Notes: generated by a model not told the origin, from the sequence alone. DNA of 64,000 bases from Fen-178 sp963722575 (GCA_963722575.1 CAVRNR010000004.1:248001-312000), one strand, 5' to 3'; shown: positions 8,334 to 20,261, counted from the first letter of the stretch. Numbers and translations: made by a program.

Positions 8334-8684
8334 TTACTGTTCGCGCTCTTTGAGACGGGCAGCCTTGCCTTTCAAGCCGCGCAGGTAGTACAGCTTGGAG
8401 CGCCGTGTGCGGCCCGTGCGCACTACGTCGATGTGGTCGATCACCTTGGCGTGCACCGGGAAGATGCGCTCCACGCCCTGGCCGAAGCTGACCTTCCGCA
8501 CCGTGACGCTTTCGCCCAATCCGGTATTGTTGCGGGCGATGACGGTGCCCTCAAACGCCTGCAGCCGTTCCTTGTCGCCCTCCTTGATCTTCACGTGAAC
8601 CCGAATGGTGTCGCCGGGCCGGAACTGGGGGATCTCGGCCGCCTTGTTTTTCTGAATGAACTTCGTCAACAACGCGTTCTGCAT
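8334..8684 (-). CDS. rplS: 50S ribosomal protein L19
   Basis: 116 residues, normal length. Family landmarks are FRPGDTIRVHVKIKEGDKER, FEGTVIARNNTGLGESVTVR, GVERIFPVHAKVIDHIDVV and RRSKLYYLRGLKGKAARLKE. L19 sits at the 30S-50S interface. It is followed 10 bp later by rnhB. Upstream, a 34-bp inverted repeat separates it from trmD. Confidence 0.97.
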   Translation of the reverse strand: MQNALLTKFIQKNKAAEIPQFRPGDTIRVHVKIKEGDKERLQAFEGTVIARNNTGLGESVTVRKVSFGQGVERIFPVHAKVIDHIDVVRTGRTRRSKLYYLRGLKGKAARLKEREQ

Positions 8685-8751
8685 GAGAATTTCCTTAATC
8701 TTCTATCTTATACCGTCGAGCCGCCGCTCCGCTCAAAAGGGGAAAAACCAA

Positions 8752-8847
8752 TTAGCCACGGATGAACACGGATGAACACGGATAACAAGAATTTTAGGAT
8801 TTTTTGTTTTTGCTTATCCGTGTTCATCCGTGTTCATCCGTGGCTAA
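8752..8847. repeat. Long inverted repeat between trmD and rplS
   Basis: Perfect 34-bp arms at 8752-8785 and 8814-8847 with a 28-base AT-rich loop. Each arm carries two direct copies of the decamer GATGAACACG (or its complement), the rest being TTAGCC and GATAA ends. The right arm supplies the TAG stop of trmD (8844-8846). A second small inverted pair, AACAAGAATTT (8784-8794) and AAATTCTTGTT (8846-8856), overlaps the arm ends. Similar ATGAACACGGATGAACACGG stretches recur in environmental bacterial genomes, from memory. It may attenuate read-through from trmD into rplS. Confidence 0.85.
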
Positions 8848-9554
8848 ATTCTTGTTCGCGGCTCGGTTAGCAAATCCGGCCGCAGCCGGGCCGTCTTTTC
8901 CAGCGCGGAGTCCTTCCGGAATCTGCGAATCTCCTCGTGGTTGCCGCTCAAGAGCACTTCCGGCGCTTTCCATCCACGGAAGTCCGCCGGCCGCGTCCAG
9001 TGCGGGCAATCCAGCAGGCCCTCTCCGTGGCCCGTATCCTGAAACGACTCGAAGGCCGCGGAACTCTCGTTCCCCAGCACTCCGGGCAACAACCGCGCTA
9101 CCGCGTCGATCACCACCGCCGCCGCCAGTTCGCCGCCGCTTAACACGTAATTCCCGATGGAAATCTCGTCGTCGGCCAAGTGGGCCGCCACGCGCTCATC
9201 CACACCCTCGTAGCGGCCGCAGATCAGCAACAGCCCGGACTCCCGGCTCAGCCGGTTCGCCACGCCCTGGTCGAACAGCCGGCCCTGCGCCGAAAGCAGC
9301 ACCACCGTCTGGCGAGGCCCGCGTTCGGGCCAGATCGATTCCGCCGCTGCGAAGACCGGTTCCGGCTTGAGCACCATGCCCTCGCCACCGCCGAACGGCC
9401 GGTCGTCCACGGTCTTGTGCCGGTCCGAAGTCCAGTCGCGCAGGTTATGGATGCGAATTTCGACCAGGCCCGCGTCCCTGGCCCGCTTGACCACACCATG
9501 CGCAAAGGGCCCCTCGAAAAACTCCGGGAAGATGGTCAGCACATGAAAAATCAC
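8844..9554 (-). CDS. trmD: tRNA (guanine-N1)-methyltransferase
   Basis: Methylates G37 of tRNAs next to the anticodon using S-adenosylmethionine, preventing +1 frameshifts. 236 residues. It shows FHVLTIFPEFFEG at the start, RPFGGGEGMVLKPEPVF, and the trefoil-knot SAM site LLICGRYEGVDERV plus SIGNYVLSGGELAA. Its ATG overlaps the rimM stop by 4 bp. The stop codon lies within the adjoining inverted repeat, so the final residues (RTRI) are partly repeat-encoded. Confidence 0.96.
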   Translation of the reverse strand: MIFHVLTIFPEFFEGPFAHGVVKRARDAGLVEIRIHNLRDWTSDRHKTVDDRPFGGGEGMVLKPEPVFAAAESIWPERGPRQTVVLLSAQGRLFDQGVANRLSRESGLLLICGRYEGVDERVAAHLADDEISIGNYVLSGGELAAAVVIDAVARLLPGVLGNESSAAFESFQDTGHGEGLLDCPHWTRPADFRGWKAPEVLLSGNHEEIRRFRKDSALEKTARLRPDLLTEPRTRI

Positions 9555-10084
9555 GGTCGGTTCAAATCCTTCAGGCCTTCGGGCAATTCTACCGCGATCC
9601 GTTTGGCTTCGGGATGGATCTCCACGCAGATCGCGCGCGCGAAGGGAATCAATAGACCGCCTTCCACCACCAGGAGCCCCGCGCCGCCCGAATCTTCCCA
9701 GCCCGAAACGCGCCCCAGAGATTCGCCCGTGCGCCGGTCCACCACTTCGCAGCCCACCAGGTCCGACTGGAAGAATTCGCCCGGTTCCAGCGGCGCGCGC
9801 TCGCTCATGGGAACGCGCACCTCCGCTCCCGCCAGGGGCTCGGCATCCGAGATGGTATCCACGCCCCGGAACTTGAAAATCAACGTTCCGTTATGGAACC
9901 ACGTGGATTCCACCTGGTAGCGCCGTGACGCCCCGGACTCTCCCGGGCCGAACAGAAACACTTCCCGGAGTGCCTGGTAACGTTCGGGTTTGCCACTGAG
10001 GGCCAGCGCCGTGACTTCGCCACGGTTGCCCCTGGCCTTTCCCAGCAGGGCCACCGCGACCCATTCGCCCGGTGGCAGGCTCAC
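9551..10084 (-). CDS. rimM: Ribosome maturation factor RimM
   Basis: Binds S19 and assists 16S rRNA processing and 30S head assembly. 177 residues with an N-terminal RimM barrel (VAVALLGKARGNRGEVTA, VESTWFHNGTLIFKFRGV) and a C-terminal PRC-like barrel (FQSDLVGCEVVDRRTGESLG, LLIPFARAICVEI). It starts at GTG 10084, overlapping the khpA stop as GTGA. Position between khpA and trmD is conserved in bacteria. Confidence 0.93.
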   Translation of the reverse strand: MSLPPGEWVAVALLGKARGNRGEVTALALSGKPERYQALREVFLFGPGESGASRRYQVESTWFHNGTLIFKFRGVDTISDAEPLAGAEVRVPMSERAPLEPGEFFQSDLVGCEVVDRRTGESLGRVSGWEDSGGAGLLVVEGGLLIPFARAICVEIHPEAKRIAVELPEGLKDLNRP

Positions 10085-10317
10085 TCCAGGATTTCCAGCG
10101 TGAAGCGGCGGTTGACTTTCATCCCGGCCGCCCCGAGGATGGTGCGAATGGAGCGCGCGGTGCGGCCCTGTTTTCCGATCACCTTCCCCAGATCGCTGGG
10201 CGCCACTTTCAATTCCAGAACCGTGACCTGCTCCCCCGCCACCTCTCGAACGGAAACCTCCTCGGGGATGTCCACAAGAGCTTTCGCAATGTCCTCGACT
10301 AACTGTTTCATCGCCAT
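10081..10317 (-). CDS. khpA: KH-domain RNA-binding protein KhpA
   Basis: 78 residues, a single KH domain with the GKVIGKQGRTARSIR loop typical of RNA-binding KH folds. KhpA usually works with KhpB and affects cell division and small RNAs in Gram-positives; its target here is unknown. GGGAGG precedes ATG 10317. It lies between rpsP and rimM, the standard position for this gene. Confidence 0.92.
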   Translation of the reverse strand: MAMKQLVEDIAKALVDIPEEVSVREVAGEQVTVLELKVAPSDLGKVIGKQGRTARSIRTILGAAGMKVNRRFTLEILE

Positions 10318-10433
10318 CCCGCCTCCCTAGAATTCATGGTAGCGCGAACCGGAATGCGCAAGACCATCGCATTTTGTGGTCCGCCGCCTTCGTACAGGCC
10401 GGCAGACGACACAAACCGATCGTCTGCCCCACC

Positions 10434-10694
10434 TTACTCAGCCACCGGCTGGGCCACAGCGGCGGGGTTTTTCTCCACCAGCCGCTTCACGGTATCGGAC
10501 ATCTTGGCCCCGTTCTTGATCCAATGGTCCAGGCGGTCGTGTTTCAACAGCACCTGGGGCGGACTGGTGAGCGGGTTGTAATGCCCCACTACTTCCAGGT
10601 TGGGGCCATTGCGGGCGCGCTCCTTCTCGATTACGACAATGCGATAAAACGGCTTCTTTTTGGCGCCAAACCGCGCCAGGCGAATCATTAGCAT
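10434..10694 (-). CDS. rpsP: 30S ribosomal protein S16
   Basis: 86 residues. Landmarks are IRLARFGAKKKPFYRIVV, GHYNPLTSPPQVLLKHDRL and WIKNGAKMSDTVKRLVEK. GGAG lies before ATG 10694. It is the first gene after ffh in the translation operon, 17 bp from it. Confidence 0.96.
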   Translation of the reverse strand: MLMIRLARFGAKKKPFYRIVVIEKERARNGPNLEVVGHYNPLTSPPQVLLKHDRLDHWIKNGAKMSDTVKRLVEKNPAAVAQPVAE

Positions 10695-10711
10695 CTAAGC
10701 TCCAATAATCT

Positions 10712-12079
10712 TTAACGTCCCGGCAAGTCCCCGAAGGGAAACCCAGCGGGCAACTTCATCTTCCCGAGCTTCCTTCCCATGAAGCCGCCCGAAAAGCTCT
10801 TCATCATCTTCTTGGCCTGGGCGTACTGCTTCAACAACTGGTTTACTTCCTGCACCGACGTGCCGCTGCCTTTGGCGATGCGCCGGCGGCGGCTTCCGTT
10901 GACGATCATGTGGTTGTCGCGTTCCCGCGGCGTCATGGAATCGATGATCGCCACCACGCGATTGATTTCTTTTTCGTCTACCTTGACGTCCTTCAGATCT
11001 TTGAGGATTCCCACCTTGGGCATCATGCCCAGCAGCGATTCGAGCGGCCCCAGCTTGCGGATCTGGCGCATCTGGTCGCGGAAATCTTCGAGCGTGAAAT
11101 CGTTCTCGATGAGCTTCCGCTGCATCTCGACGGCTTTTTTCTTGTCGATCGCCTCCTCCGCCTTCTCGATGAAGGAGAGGATGTCGCCCATGCCCAGGAT
11201 GCGGTTGGCCGCGCGGTCCGGGTGGAACGGCTCGAGCGCATCGAACTTCTCGCCCACGCCGATGAATTTCAGCGGCTGGCCGGTGACGTGGCGGATGGAA
11301 AGCGCCGCGCCGCCGCGCGCATCGCCATCCATCTTGGTGAGGATCACGCCGGTGATGCCCAGCCGCTTGTGGAACTCGTCGGCCGACTTGACGGCGTCCT
11401 GGCCCGTCATGGCGTCGGCCACGAAGAGAATCTCCACGGGATTCAACTGCTCTTTGAGCTGCTGCAGCTCGGTCATGAGCTGGTCGTCGATATGCAGGCG
11501 GCCGGCGGTATCCACCAGCAGCACGTCGCGGCCGGTATGGGCGCTCTCGCGCCGCGCCGAGCGGGCCAGATCGAGCGGCTGCGTCTCTTCCGGCGCGCCC
11601 TCGTAGAGCGTCTGGCCAACCTCCCGCGCGATCACCTTGAGCTGTTCACGGGCCGCCGGACGGTAGACGTCCACCGAAACCAGCATGGGACGGTGGCCGT
11701 TCCTCGAAAGCCAGCGCGCCAGCTTGCCGGCCGAGGTAGTCTTGCCCGAACCTTGCAATCCCACGATCAGGAATACGCTGGGCGGCTCGTTGGCGAAGCG
11801 CAGTTTGGATTCGTGGCTGCCGAGGATTTTGATCAACTCTTCGTGAACGATCTTGATGACTTGCTGAGCCGGCGAGAGGGCTGTCAGCACCTCCTCGCCC
11901 ATGGCTTTTACCTTGATGTTCTCGATGAGCTGTTTGACGACCTTGAAATTGACGTCGGCTTCCAGCAGCGCCATGCGGATTTCGCGCAAGGCGCCTTCCA
12001 TGTTTTCGGCTGAAAGTTTTCCTTCGCCGCGCAGGCTCTTGAAAACCCGCTGCAGTTTTTCGGATAGGTTGTCGAACAT
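10712..12079 (-). CDS. ffh: Signal recognition particle protein Ffh (SRP54)
   Basis: GTPase subunit of the signal recognition particle that delivers membrane and secreted proteins as they are translated. 455 residues. An N-terminal helical domain is followed by the G domain with G1 at about 107-114 (GLQGSGKTT), DTAGRLHIDDQ and TKMDGDARGG. The methionine-rich M domain closes the protein (MIVNGSRRRRIAKGSGTSV, KKMMKSFSGGFMGRKLGKM). A perfect TATAAT on the minus strand at 12127-12132 lies 48 bp upstream, but no good -35 box is seen. The GGGGACGGTCCCC palindrome lies between that box and the start. Confidence 0.97.
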   Translation of the reverse strand: MFDNLSEKLQRVFKSLRGEGKLSAENMEGALREIRMALLEADVNFKVVKQLIENIKVKAMGEEVLTALSPAQQVIKIVHEELIKILGSHESKLRFANEPPSVFLIVGLQGSGKTTSAGKLARWLSRNGHRPMLVSVDVYRPAAREQLKVIAREVGQTLYEGAPEETQPLDLARSARRESAHTGRDVLLVDTAGRLHIDDQLMTELQQLKEQLNPVEILFVADAMTGQDAVKSADEFHKRLGITGVILTKMDGDARGGAALSIRHVTGQPLKFIGVGEKFDALEPFHPDRAANRILGMGDILSFIEKAEEAIDKKKAVEMQRKLIENDFTLEDFRDQMRQIRKLGPLESLLGMMPKVGILKDLKDVKVDEKEINRVVAIIDSMTPRERDNHMIVNGSRRRRIAKGSGTSVQEVNQLLKQYAQAKKMMKSFSGGFMGRKLGKMKLPAGFPFGDLPGR

Positions 12080-12137
12080 GAGAGCGGAACTCCGCCGCGA
12101 GCGAACACCGCGGGGACGGTCCCCTTATTATAGCCGG

Positions 12138-12551
12138 TTATGCGGTGGGAACGATGCGGACGCTGCTGGCCGCCATTTTCCCGGTGCGGTCCATGCCCAG
12201 TTCGTAGGCCACCCGCGTGCCCGGCCGCAAATCCGTGGCCAGGCCCTCCGCCAGCCGCGAGACGTGAAAGAAGATATCTCTTCCGCCATCGTCCGGCCGC
12301 AGAAATCCGAAGCCTTTGGCTTCAAAGTACGTGACCACGGCGCCAGCCTGCTCGCCGGTGGGCGCTTCGCCGCTGGCGTCGCCGGCCTCCGCAGCAGACT
12401 GCCCGGGCCGGCTGCTTTTGTCTCCCACCCCTTGCTTGACCAGTGCAAGGTCGTCTTCGGTCCAATTCGCGGGCTGCGTATTGGCGGGCATCTTGAGGTC
12501 CGGATTGCGCTTGCGGGCCTCTTCAAATAACCTCTTTTGGAGTGCGTTCAA
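12138..12551 (-). CDS. Cold-shock-domain protein with long N-terminal extension
   Basis: 137 residues. The C-terminal half is a cold-shock domain: GAVVTYFEAKGFGFLRPDDG holds the RNP1-type KGFGFL, and RDIFFHVSRLAEG holds RNP2. Single cold-shock proteins are about 67 residues; here about 68 residues rich in Ala, Glu, Asp and Lys precede the domain. Such domains bind single-stranded RNA or DNA. It lies just upstream of ffh on the same strand and may share its transcript. Confidence 0.85.
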   Translation of the reverse strand: MNALQKRLFEEARKRNPDLKMPANTQPANWTEDDLALVKQGVGDKSSRPGQSAAEAGDASGEAPTGEQAGAVVTYFEAKGFGFLRPDDGGRDIFFHVSRLAEGLATDLRPGTRVAYELGMDRTGKMAASSVRIVPTA

Positions 12552-12578
12552 CGAAAGTTTCCTCTAGTACCGATAGCC

Positions 12579-12809
12579 CTACGCCGGAACGGGCGCGGCG
12601 GCCTTTTTCCGGCGCGAACCCTTCTTTTCGGCGGGGCGCTCCCGGTCGCTCTTTTTCAAACTGCCCATCACCATATTGGTGACGAACTTCTTCTCGCCGT
12701 GATCGTCGAACTTGATCACGATTCTTTCTTCGCTGCTCGACAGGACCGTTCCCAGGCCGAACTTCTGGTGCTCGACTTGGGCGCCCTGAGAAAAAGTGTT
12801 GGAAGCCAT
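12579..12809 (-). CDS. Small Tudor-like domain protein (UvrD/PcrA C-terminal type)
   Basis: 76 residues from ATG 12809, chosen because AGGA lies six bases upstream; an ATG at 12827 has no spaced site. The core GAQVEHQKFGLGTVLSSSEE, IVIKFDDHGEKKFV resembles the Tudor-like domain at the C-terminus of UvrD/PcrA helicases, which binds RNA polymerase or nucleic acid. A lysine/arginine-rich tail follows (KKGSRRKKAAAP). As a free-standing protein its role is unknown. Confidence 0.6.
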   Translation of the reverse strand: MASNTFSQGAQVEHQKFGLGTVLSSSEERIVIKFDDHGEKKFVTNMVMGSLKKSDRERPAEKKGSRRKKAAAPVPA

Positions 12810-13170
12810 AGATTTCCTGCGCGTCATTCCTCGGATGGATTGCTGGGGATGTGGCGTACCGATGATGAAAAGAAGACAAGAGTATCGGGCAGAAGTCCCA
12901 CAATAAATTTAGATTTCATTTTAGCACATCGTAACGCCTGCCGTCTTTGGTGCGTCCCCAAAACAGCGGTTTCCCAGGTTCCGCAACGCCAGGGCCGGTG
13001 CACTGGAGTGGATTTGAGTCGTAGGGAGGTAATCAGGCAACTGCGGCATCACCCCCCAACCTGTTGTGGTGGTTCGAAGAAAAGACCCGTCCAGTGTGGT
13101 GAAGGTACTTTACTTTTTCCCCAATCGAGTTTAGTATAGTTACGACTCCCCCGGAGCAGAGGGCAATGCT
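12810..13170. other. Divergent intergenic region upstream of smc
   Basis: About 360 bp without a convincing gene. It is less GC-rich in two places (around 12903-12935 and 13106-13141). TATAGT at 13135-13140 with TTTACT at 13109-13114 could be an smc promoter, but the 20-bp spacing is long. No tRNA, small RNA or repeat is recognised. Confidence 0.35.
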
Positions 13171-16822
<3,652 letters not shown>

Positions 16823-16824
<2 letters not shown>

Positions 16825-16886
16825 GGAAAAGGGGTCAGACGCATTTATTGCGAACCCGCGTTAAATGCGTCTGACCCCTTTTCCTT
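16823..16886. repeat. Palindromic GGGGTCAGACGC repeat, copy 1
   Basis: Perfect 25-bp arms at 16823-16847 and 16862-16886 around a 14-base loop. The core word is AAAAGGGGTCAGACGCATT. The left arm contains the last bases of the smc stop codon. The same core occurs at 21631-21727 and, in diverged single-arm form, at 43983-44000. Such words occur in REP-like elements mobilised by Y1 (RAYT) transposases, but none is present in this window. Confidence 0.85.
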
Positions 16887-16942
16887 GCTGCGCACGTAAA
16901 CCTACCCAGCCAAAAACTCGTCTATACAGGCGAGTGCAGCCG

Positions 16943-17512
16943 ATGGCGACGCCCGGGACTATGATAGCGGCAGTGGAGCGCTCCGTCTCGGAGATCGACG
17001 ACCTCGACACCCTGGTGCGCCTGCATTGGCTTCGCGTCTTTCGCTTCGCGCTGGCTTCCCTGCGCGATCCGGACGCCGCCGGAAGCGTGGCGCAAGATTG
17101 TTTTCTGAGAGCGTATCGGAGCCGGGAGCGGTTTCGAGGCGAGTGCTCCACGGAGGCATGGCTCATGCGGATCGCCGTCAACCTGATTCGCGACCATGCG
17201 CGCCACCGCCGCCTGCAATTCTGGAAGCGCGCGCCGGCGTACGCGGTGGACCTGGAGGCCGCCGGCCAGTGGGTGCCGGATGGCAGGGCTTCGCCCGAGA
17301 GCCGGGCCATGGCCAAGGAACAGCTCGCGGCGGTTTGGAATGCCGCCGGAGGCTTGTCGGAAAGGCAGCGGACGGTCTTCCTGCTGCGCTTCGTGGAAGA
17401 CATGGACCTGCTGGAAATCGCGGCGGCCACCGGCATGAAGGAAGGAACCGTGAAAGTGCATCTGTTTAGAGCGCTCCAGGCCGTTCGGGAGCGGATGGGG
17501 AGGTCCCAATGA
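16943..17512 (+). CDS. ECF-type RNA polymerase sigma factor
   Basis: 189 residues from ATG 16943; an ATG at 16961 is also possible. Sigma region 2 covers about residues 20-85 (LHWLRVFRFALASLRDPDAA, AQDCFLRAYRSRERFRG, WLMRIAVNLIRDHARHRR). Region 4 lies near 130-185 (LSERQRTVFLLRFVEDMDLL, AAATGMKEGTVKVHLFRALQ). The next gene overlaps by 4 bp and encodes its likely anti-sigma factor, followed by a Spy-like protein, suggesting an envelope-stress circuit. Confidence 0.88.
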   Translation: MATPGTMIAAVERSVSEIDDLDTLVRLHWLRVFRFALASLRDPDAAGSVAQDCFLRAYRSRERFRGECSTEAWLMRIAVNLIRDHARHRRLQFWKRAPAYAVDLEAAGQWVPDGRASPESRAMAKEQLAAVWNAAGGLSERQRTVFLLRFVEDMDLLEIAAATGMKEGTVKVHLFRALQAVRERMGRSQ

Positions 17513-18003
17513 GCCAGCATCTATCATCGCGGGAGGTTTCGCAGTGGATGATTGGCGAGCGCACTCCGCAACAGGAGCAGCACGTTCGCCAATGTTGCGA
17601 GTGCGACGCGGAGCTGGCTCGTATGGAAGCCGCGCTCGGGCTGTTTCGCGGTTCGGTGCGGCACTGGAGCGGCGGGCAAAGCCGCAGTGAGCCGCCCGCC
17701 ATGGGGAGCATTTTGCCGGCGCGGCGTGGTCCCAGGATCCATCCGATGCGCTGGGTGCTCGTCGCCGCGGCGGTGTTGGTGCTGGCGGCGGTCCCGATTT
17801 ATCGAAACGCGCAGGAGAAGCAGCGCCGGGCCGAAATCGCCAGGGCCGATACGCTGTTGTTGGAGCAGGTGGATGCCGAGGTGTCGCGAGCGGTTCCTCG
17901 GCCCATGGAGCCGTTGGCGAAGCTGGTGTCCTGGGACTTCAGCTCCACCGATGGACGTGACGAAAACCGCCGCGACACAAGCGGAAACGAGGAGAATCGA
18001 TGA
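17509..18003 (+). CDS. Probable membrane anti-sigma factor
   Basis: 164 residues. A short cytoplasmic N-terminus carries a Cys-rich helix (EQHVRQCCECDAELARMEAA) in the place of a zinc-type anti-sigma domain, though the usual HxxxCxxC is incomplete (H-x3-CCEC). One membrane helix lies at about 80-98 (WVLVAAAVLVLAAVPIY), and a periplasmic part follows. ATG overlaps the sigma-factor stop (ATGA), the usual arrangement for the pair. Confidence 0.75.
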   Translation: MSQHLSSREVSQWMIGERTPQQEQHVRQCCECDAELARMEAALGLFRGSVRHWSGGQSRSEPPAMGSILPARRGPRIHPMRWVLVAAAVLVLAAVPIYRNAQEKQRRAEIARADTLLLEQVDAEVSRAVPRPMEPLAKLVSWDFSSTDGRDENRRDTSGNEENR

Positions 18004-18593
18004 AAGCATACGGAAGCAAGTTAGGACTGATTATGCTGTTTGCCGGCGCCGTGGCGTTGGCGCAGACGCAGCCGCCGCCGGCGGCGCCGCAACAGCCGCC
18101 GCAGCCGCCGCAGCAAGGCAGGGGCCCGGGTATGGGCCGTGGCATGGGTATGGGACGCGGCTATCGCGCGCCTGCGGCACAGCCCGGCCGGGGGGCACCC
18201 ATGGGACGCGGCATGGGCCGCTGGTGGTGGAATCCGCAGATGGTGGAGAAGCTGGGCGTGACCGCGGACCAGCAGAAGAAGATGGACGATATCTTCCAGC
18301 AGCACCGCTTAAAGCTGATCGATGACACGGCGGCGGTCGAGAGGGAACAGGTCACCCTCGAACCGATGATGGCCGCGGATCAGCCGGATGAGGCCAGGAT
18401 ACTCGCGCAGATCGATAAGGTGGCGCAAGCCCGCGCCGAGCTGGAAAAAGCCAATGCCAGAATGCTGCTGGGAATTCGCGGGGTTCTGACTCCCGACCAA
18501 TGGAAGAAGCTGCAGGCGGAAGCGCCCCGGGCCGGGCGTGGACCTGGAGGTCAACAACCTCCCGCGCCGTTCGCCCCTCGTAAAGCCCGCTAA
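18000..18593 (+). CDS. Spy/CpxP-like periplasmic protein
   Basis: 197 residues with a signal peptide (LIMLFAGAVALAQ). A Pro/Gln and Gly/Met/Arg-rich linker follows (GMGRGMGMGRGYR). A helical domain contains LGVTADQQKKMDDIFQQHRL and a second LTPDQWKKLQAE, the LTxxQ-type motifs of the Spy/CpxP family. Relatives are periplasmic chaperones or metal-stress sensors. It overlaps the anti-sigma gene by 4 bp and is the last gene of that operon. The Met/Gly/Arg linker might bind metal; this is a guess. Confidence 0.75.
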   Translation: MKAYGSKLGLIMLFAGAVALAQTQPPPAAPQQPPQPPQQGRGPGMGRGMGMGRGYRAPAAQPGRGAPMGRGMGRWWWNPQMVEKLGVTADQQKKMDDIFQQHRLKLIDDTAAVEREQVTLEPMMAADQPDEARILAQIDKVAQARAELEKANARMLLGIRGVLTPDQWKKLQAEAPRAGRGPGGQQPPAPFAPRKAR

Positions 18594-18700
18594 GGCGAGC
18601 TTTCAGCGCCCCTCACGCGCCTGCGGCGCGATGTATGGAACCACTGACTGCGCCGGGAACCCGTGTTGAAAACACTGGCAGGGCGGCGGGGCTGCGCGTG

Positions 18701-19237
18701 CTATCGCTTCTTCTCGCCGCCAGGCGCGGGCAGTTCGGGGGCCGGGGGCGGGAGTTCGGCGCCGAACGACAGCGGAATATCGATGTAGGCCGAGTGGTCT
18801 TCGCCCTCGTCGGTAATGCGCAGCCTATAGTGTGCCGGCGGAGCGTCGAACACCAGGTTGCCTTGCGCGGATTCCGCGGGCTTCACCGAGCGCAAGTAAC
18901 CGATCCAGCGTGGCACGCCGTCTCCGTTCTGCAGCTCGGGGTAACTGTTGCCCTTGTCGTCCTCGATGGTCAAGTTGGGCACAATCAGGTCGGCGCTGCC
19001 GCTATTCACCGCTGTCATGCGTACCAGGAAGAAGCGATGCTGAGGAACCCGCGCAGCGGGACCGTCGCCCAACTGGGGCATCCACTGGGTTTCGTAGACC
19101 GTGTAAATGATGTGCCCCAACGCGACTTTTTCGCCCAGCCCATAGCTGCGGACGGGGTACGAGCGGCTCGAGCAGGCATTCAGGAGGAGGGCGGCGGTAA
19201 CGGCCGCAAGCACTGGAATCAAACGAAGACGTCGCAT
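18701..19237 (-). CDS. Putative lipoprotein with DUF4352-like domain
   Basis: 178 residues from ATG 19237. The signal sequence ends LLLNACSS, a lipobox with the acylated Cys. The body (LGHIIYTVYETQWMPQLG, HRFFLVRMTAVNSGSADLIV, NLTIEDDKGNSYPEL) matches the immunoglobulin-like DUF4352 type of surface lipoproteins. A Pro-rich C-terminus follows. It lies between two ECF operons and is convergent with the Spy-like gene. Confidence 0.7.
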   Translation of the reverse strand: MRRLRLIPVLAAVTAALLLNACSSRSYPVRSYGLGEKVALGHIIYTVYETQWMPQLGDGPAARVPQHRFFLVRMTAVNSGSADLIVPNLTIEDDKGNSYPELQNGDGVPRWIGYLRSVKPAESAQGNLVFDAPPAHYRLRITDEGEDHSAYIDIPLSFGAELPPPAPELPAPGGEKKR

Positions 19238-19289
19238 GTTCGCAGAACCATTTTGCTTGCGCGGCCGGGGTGCTGTCAATAGGGGGATA

Positions 19290-19664
19290 TCACTGCTTTT
19301 GGTGCTCTTGCAGCAGGCGCTCAAACTTCCGGCGCTGGTCTTCGTTCAGCAGTTGCTCGACGCGCGCTTTGCTGTCGCTTAGTACGGTGCGGTAATACTG
19401 CCAAAAATCGTTCAGTATCGACTGCATCTGCTCGGTCTGCGCCGGCGTCAGGTTCAGTTCCTTCTGCAAGCGTTCGAAATAAAGGACCTTGCCGGCAGGG
19501 GTGTCGAAGGCCGGTTGATGCAGCCGGTTGTGAACGCCGAGATTCATGGCCAGCGCGCCCGCTGCCGCGCCGCACAAGAAAACCAAAGCCAGCGTCACCC
19601 CACAGGCAATCTTGGGGTTCCACAATCTCCCGCTGGCCACCCTCTCCAAAAGACTAATACTCAT
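19290..19664 (-). CDS. Membrane-anchored Spy/CpxP-like protein
   Basis: 124 residues. A membrane anchor lies at about 18-38 (ACGVTLALVFLCGAAAGALA). A periplasmic helical hairpin follows with LQKELNLTPAQTEQMQSILN and DQRRKFERLLQEHQKQ, the LTPxQ pattern of periplasmic metal/stress sensors. Its start overlaps the anti-sigma gene by 11 bp, so the three genes 20927 to 19290 form a second sigma/anti-sigma/Spy-like set. Confidence 0.72.
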   Translation of the reverse strand: MSISLLERVASGRLWNPKIACGVTLALVFLCGAAAGALAMNLGVHNRLHQPAFDTPAGKVLYFERLQKELNLTPAQTEQMQSILNDFWQYYRTVLSDSKARVEQLLNEDQRRKFERLLQEHQKQ

Positions 19665-20115
19665 AAGCTGTCAGCGTGACCAGCATGTTGTCTTGAGCGG
19701 GAGCGGAATCAAACGCGGGAGACTCCTCCTGCGCCATCACGGCTTCCGGCGAAAGGCCGCTGGGATACCGGGTCTCGCGCGACACCAGGTAGCTTCCCAG
19801 AACCGCCAGGGTAATGAGAGACGCAAATACCAGGCGGCGGCCAAAGGCGAGATCCAGCGCGAAGAGACTGGCAAAAGAGGGGACGGCTGTCCGCTCGCCC
19901 ACCTGCTCCATCACCCGGGCACAAAATCCCGGGGCAGGCTCCCAGACTTCTTCGGACCGCAAAGGGCCGAACCATTGCGAAACTTCCCGCATGGCGCGGA
20001 TTTCTTTACGGCACATTTCACAGTTGCTCAGGTGCGCCTCGATATCCCGCTGAGCCGCCGGTTCCAGGGAACCGGCCAAGTACTCCTCGAGGCTCTCGAT
20101 CACTACCCCGTGCAT
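19654..20115 (-). CDS. Zinc-finger anti-sigma factor
   Basis: 153 residues. The N-terminal cytoplasmic domain has the zinc-binding HLSNCEMC motif (H-x3-C-x2-C, residues about 28-35) of the zf-HC2 anti-sigma family. One membrane helix lies at about 93-110 (RLVFASLITLAVLGSYLV), with a periplasmic tail. It should bind the ECF sigma factor encoded just upstream (20262-20927), although a 146-bp repeat-bearing gap separates them. Confidence 0.82.
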   Translation of the reverse strand: MHGVVIESLEEYLAGSLEPAAQRDIEAHLSNCEMCRKEIRAMREVSQWFGPLRSEEVWEPAPGFCARVMEQVGERTAVPSFASLFALDLAFGRRLVFASLITLAVLGSYLVSRETRYPSGLSPEAVMAQEESPAFDSAPAQDNMLVTLTAYEY

Positions 20116-20211
20116 ACGTTTCTTCCCTTACAAGTGTAAACCACCACGCCCAAAAACCTCCCCTTGCGAGTCTCTCGCCTCAACGGCATGCCCGCTTGCG
20201 GGGTACCTGCC

Positions 20212-20255
20212 GGCCGGGCATACCCGGCCCCTACAGGGCTGGGCATGCCCAGCCC
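20212..20255. repeat. Tandem GGC-AT-GCC palindromes between sigma and anti-sigma genes
   Basis: Two palindromes lie side by side: GGCCGGG/CCCGGCC arms at 20212-20218 and 20223-20229, and a perfect 20-bp palindrome at 20236-20255 centred on GGGCATGCCC. They are separated by CCCTACA. The same word family recurs at 47181-47237 and around the IS element at 45.8 kb. They may weaken transcription from the sigma gene into the anti-sigma gene. Confidence 0.75.
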
Positions 20256-20261
20256 CTACCA

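Noticed and set aside
12127..12132. Firm ffh promoter at the minus-strand TATAAT
   Set aside because: No recognisable -35 box at 16-18 bp; noted only in the ffh entry.
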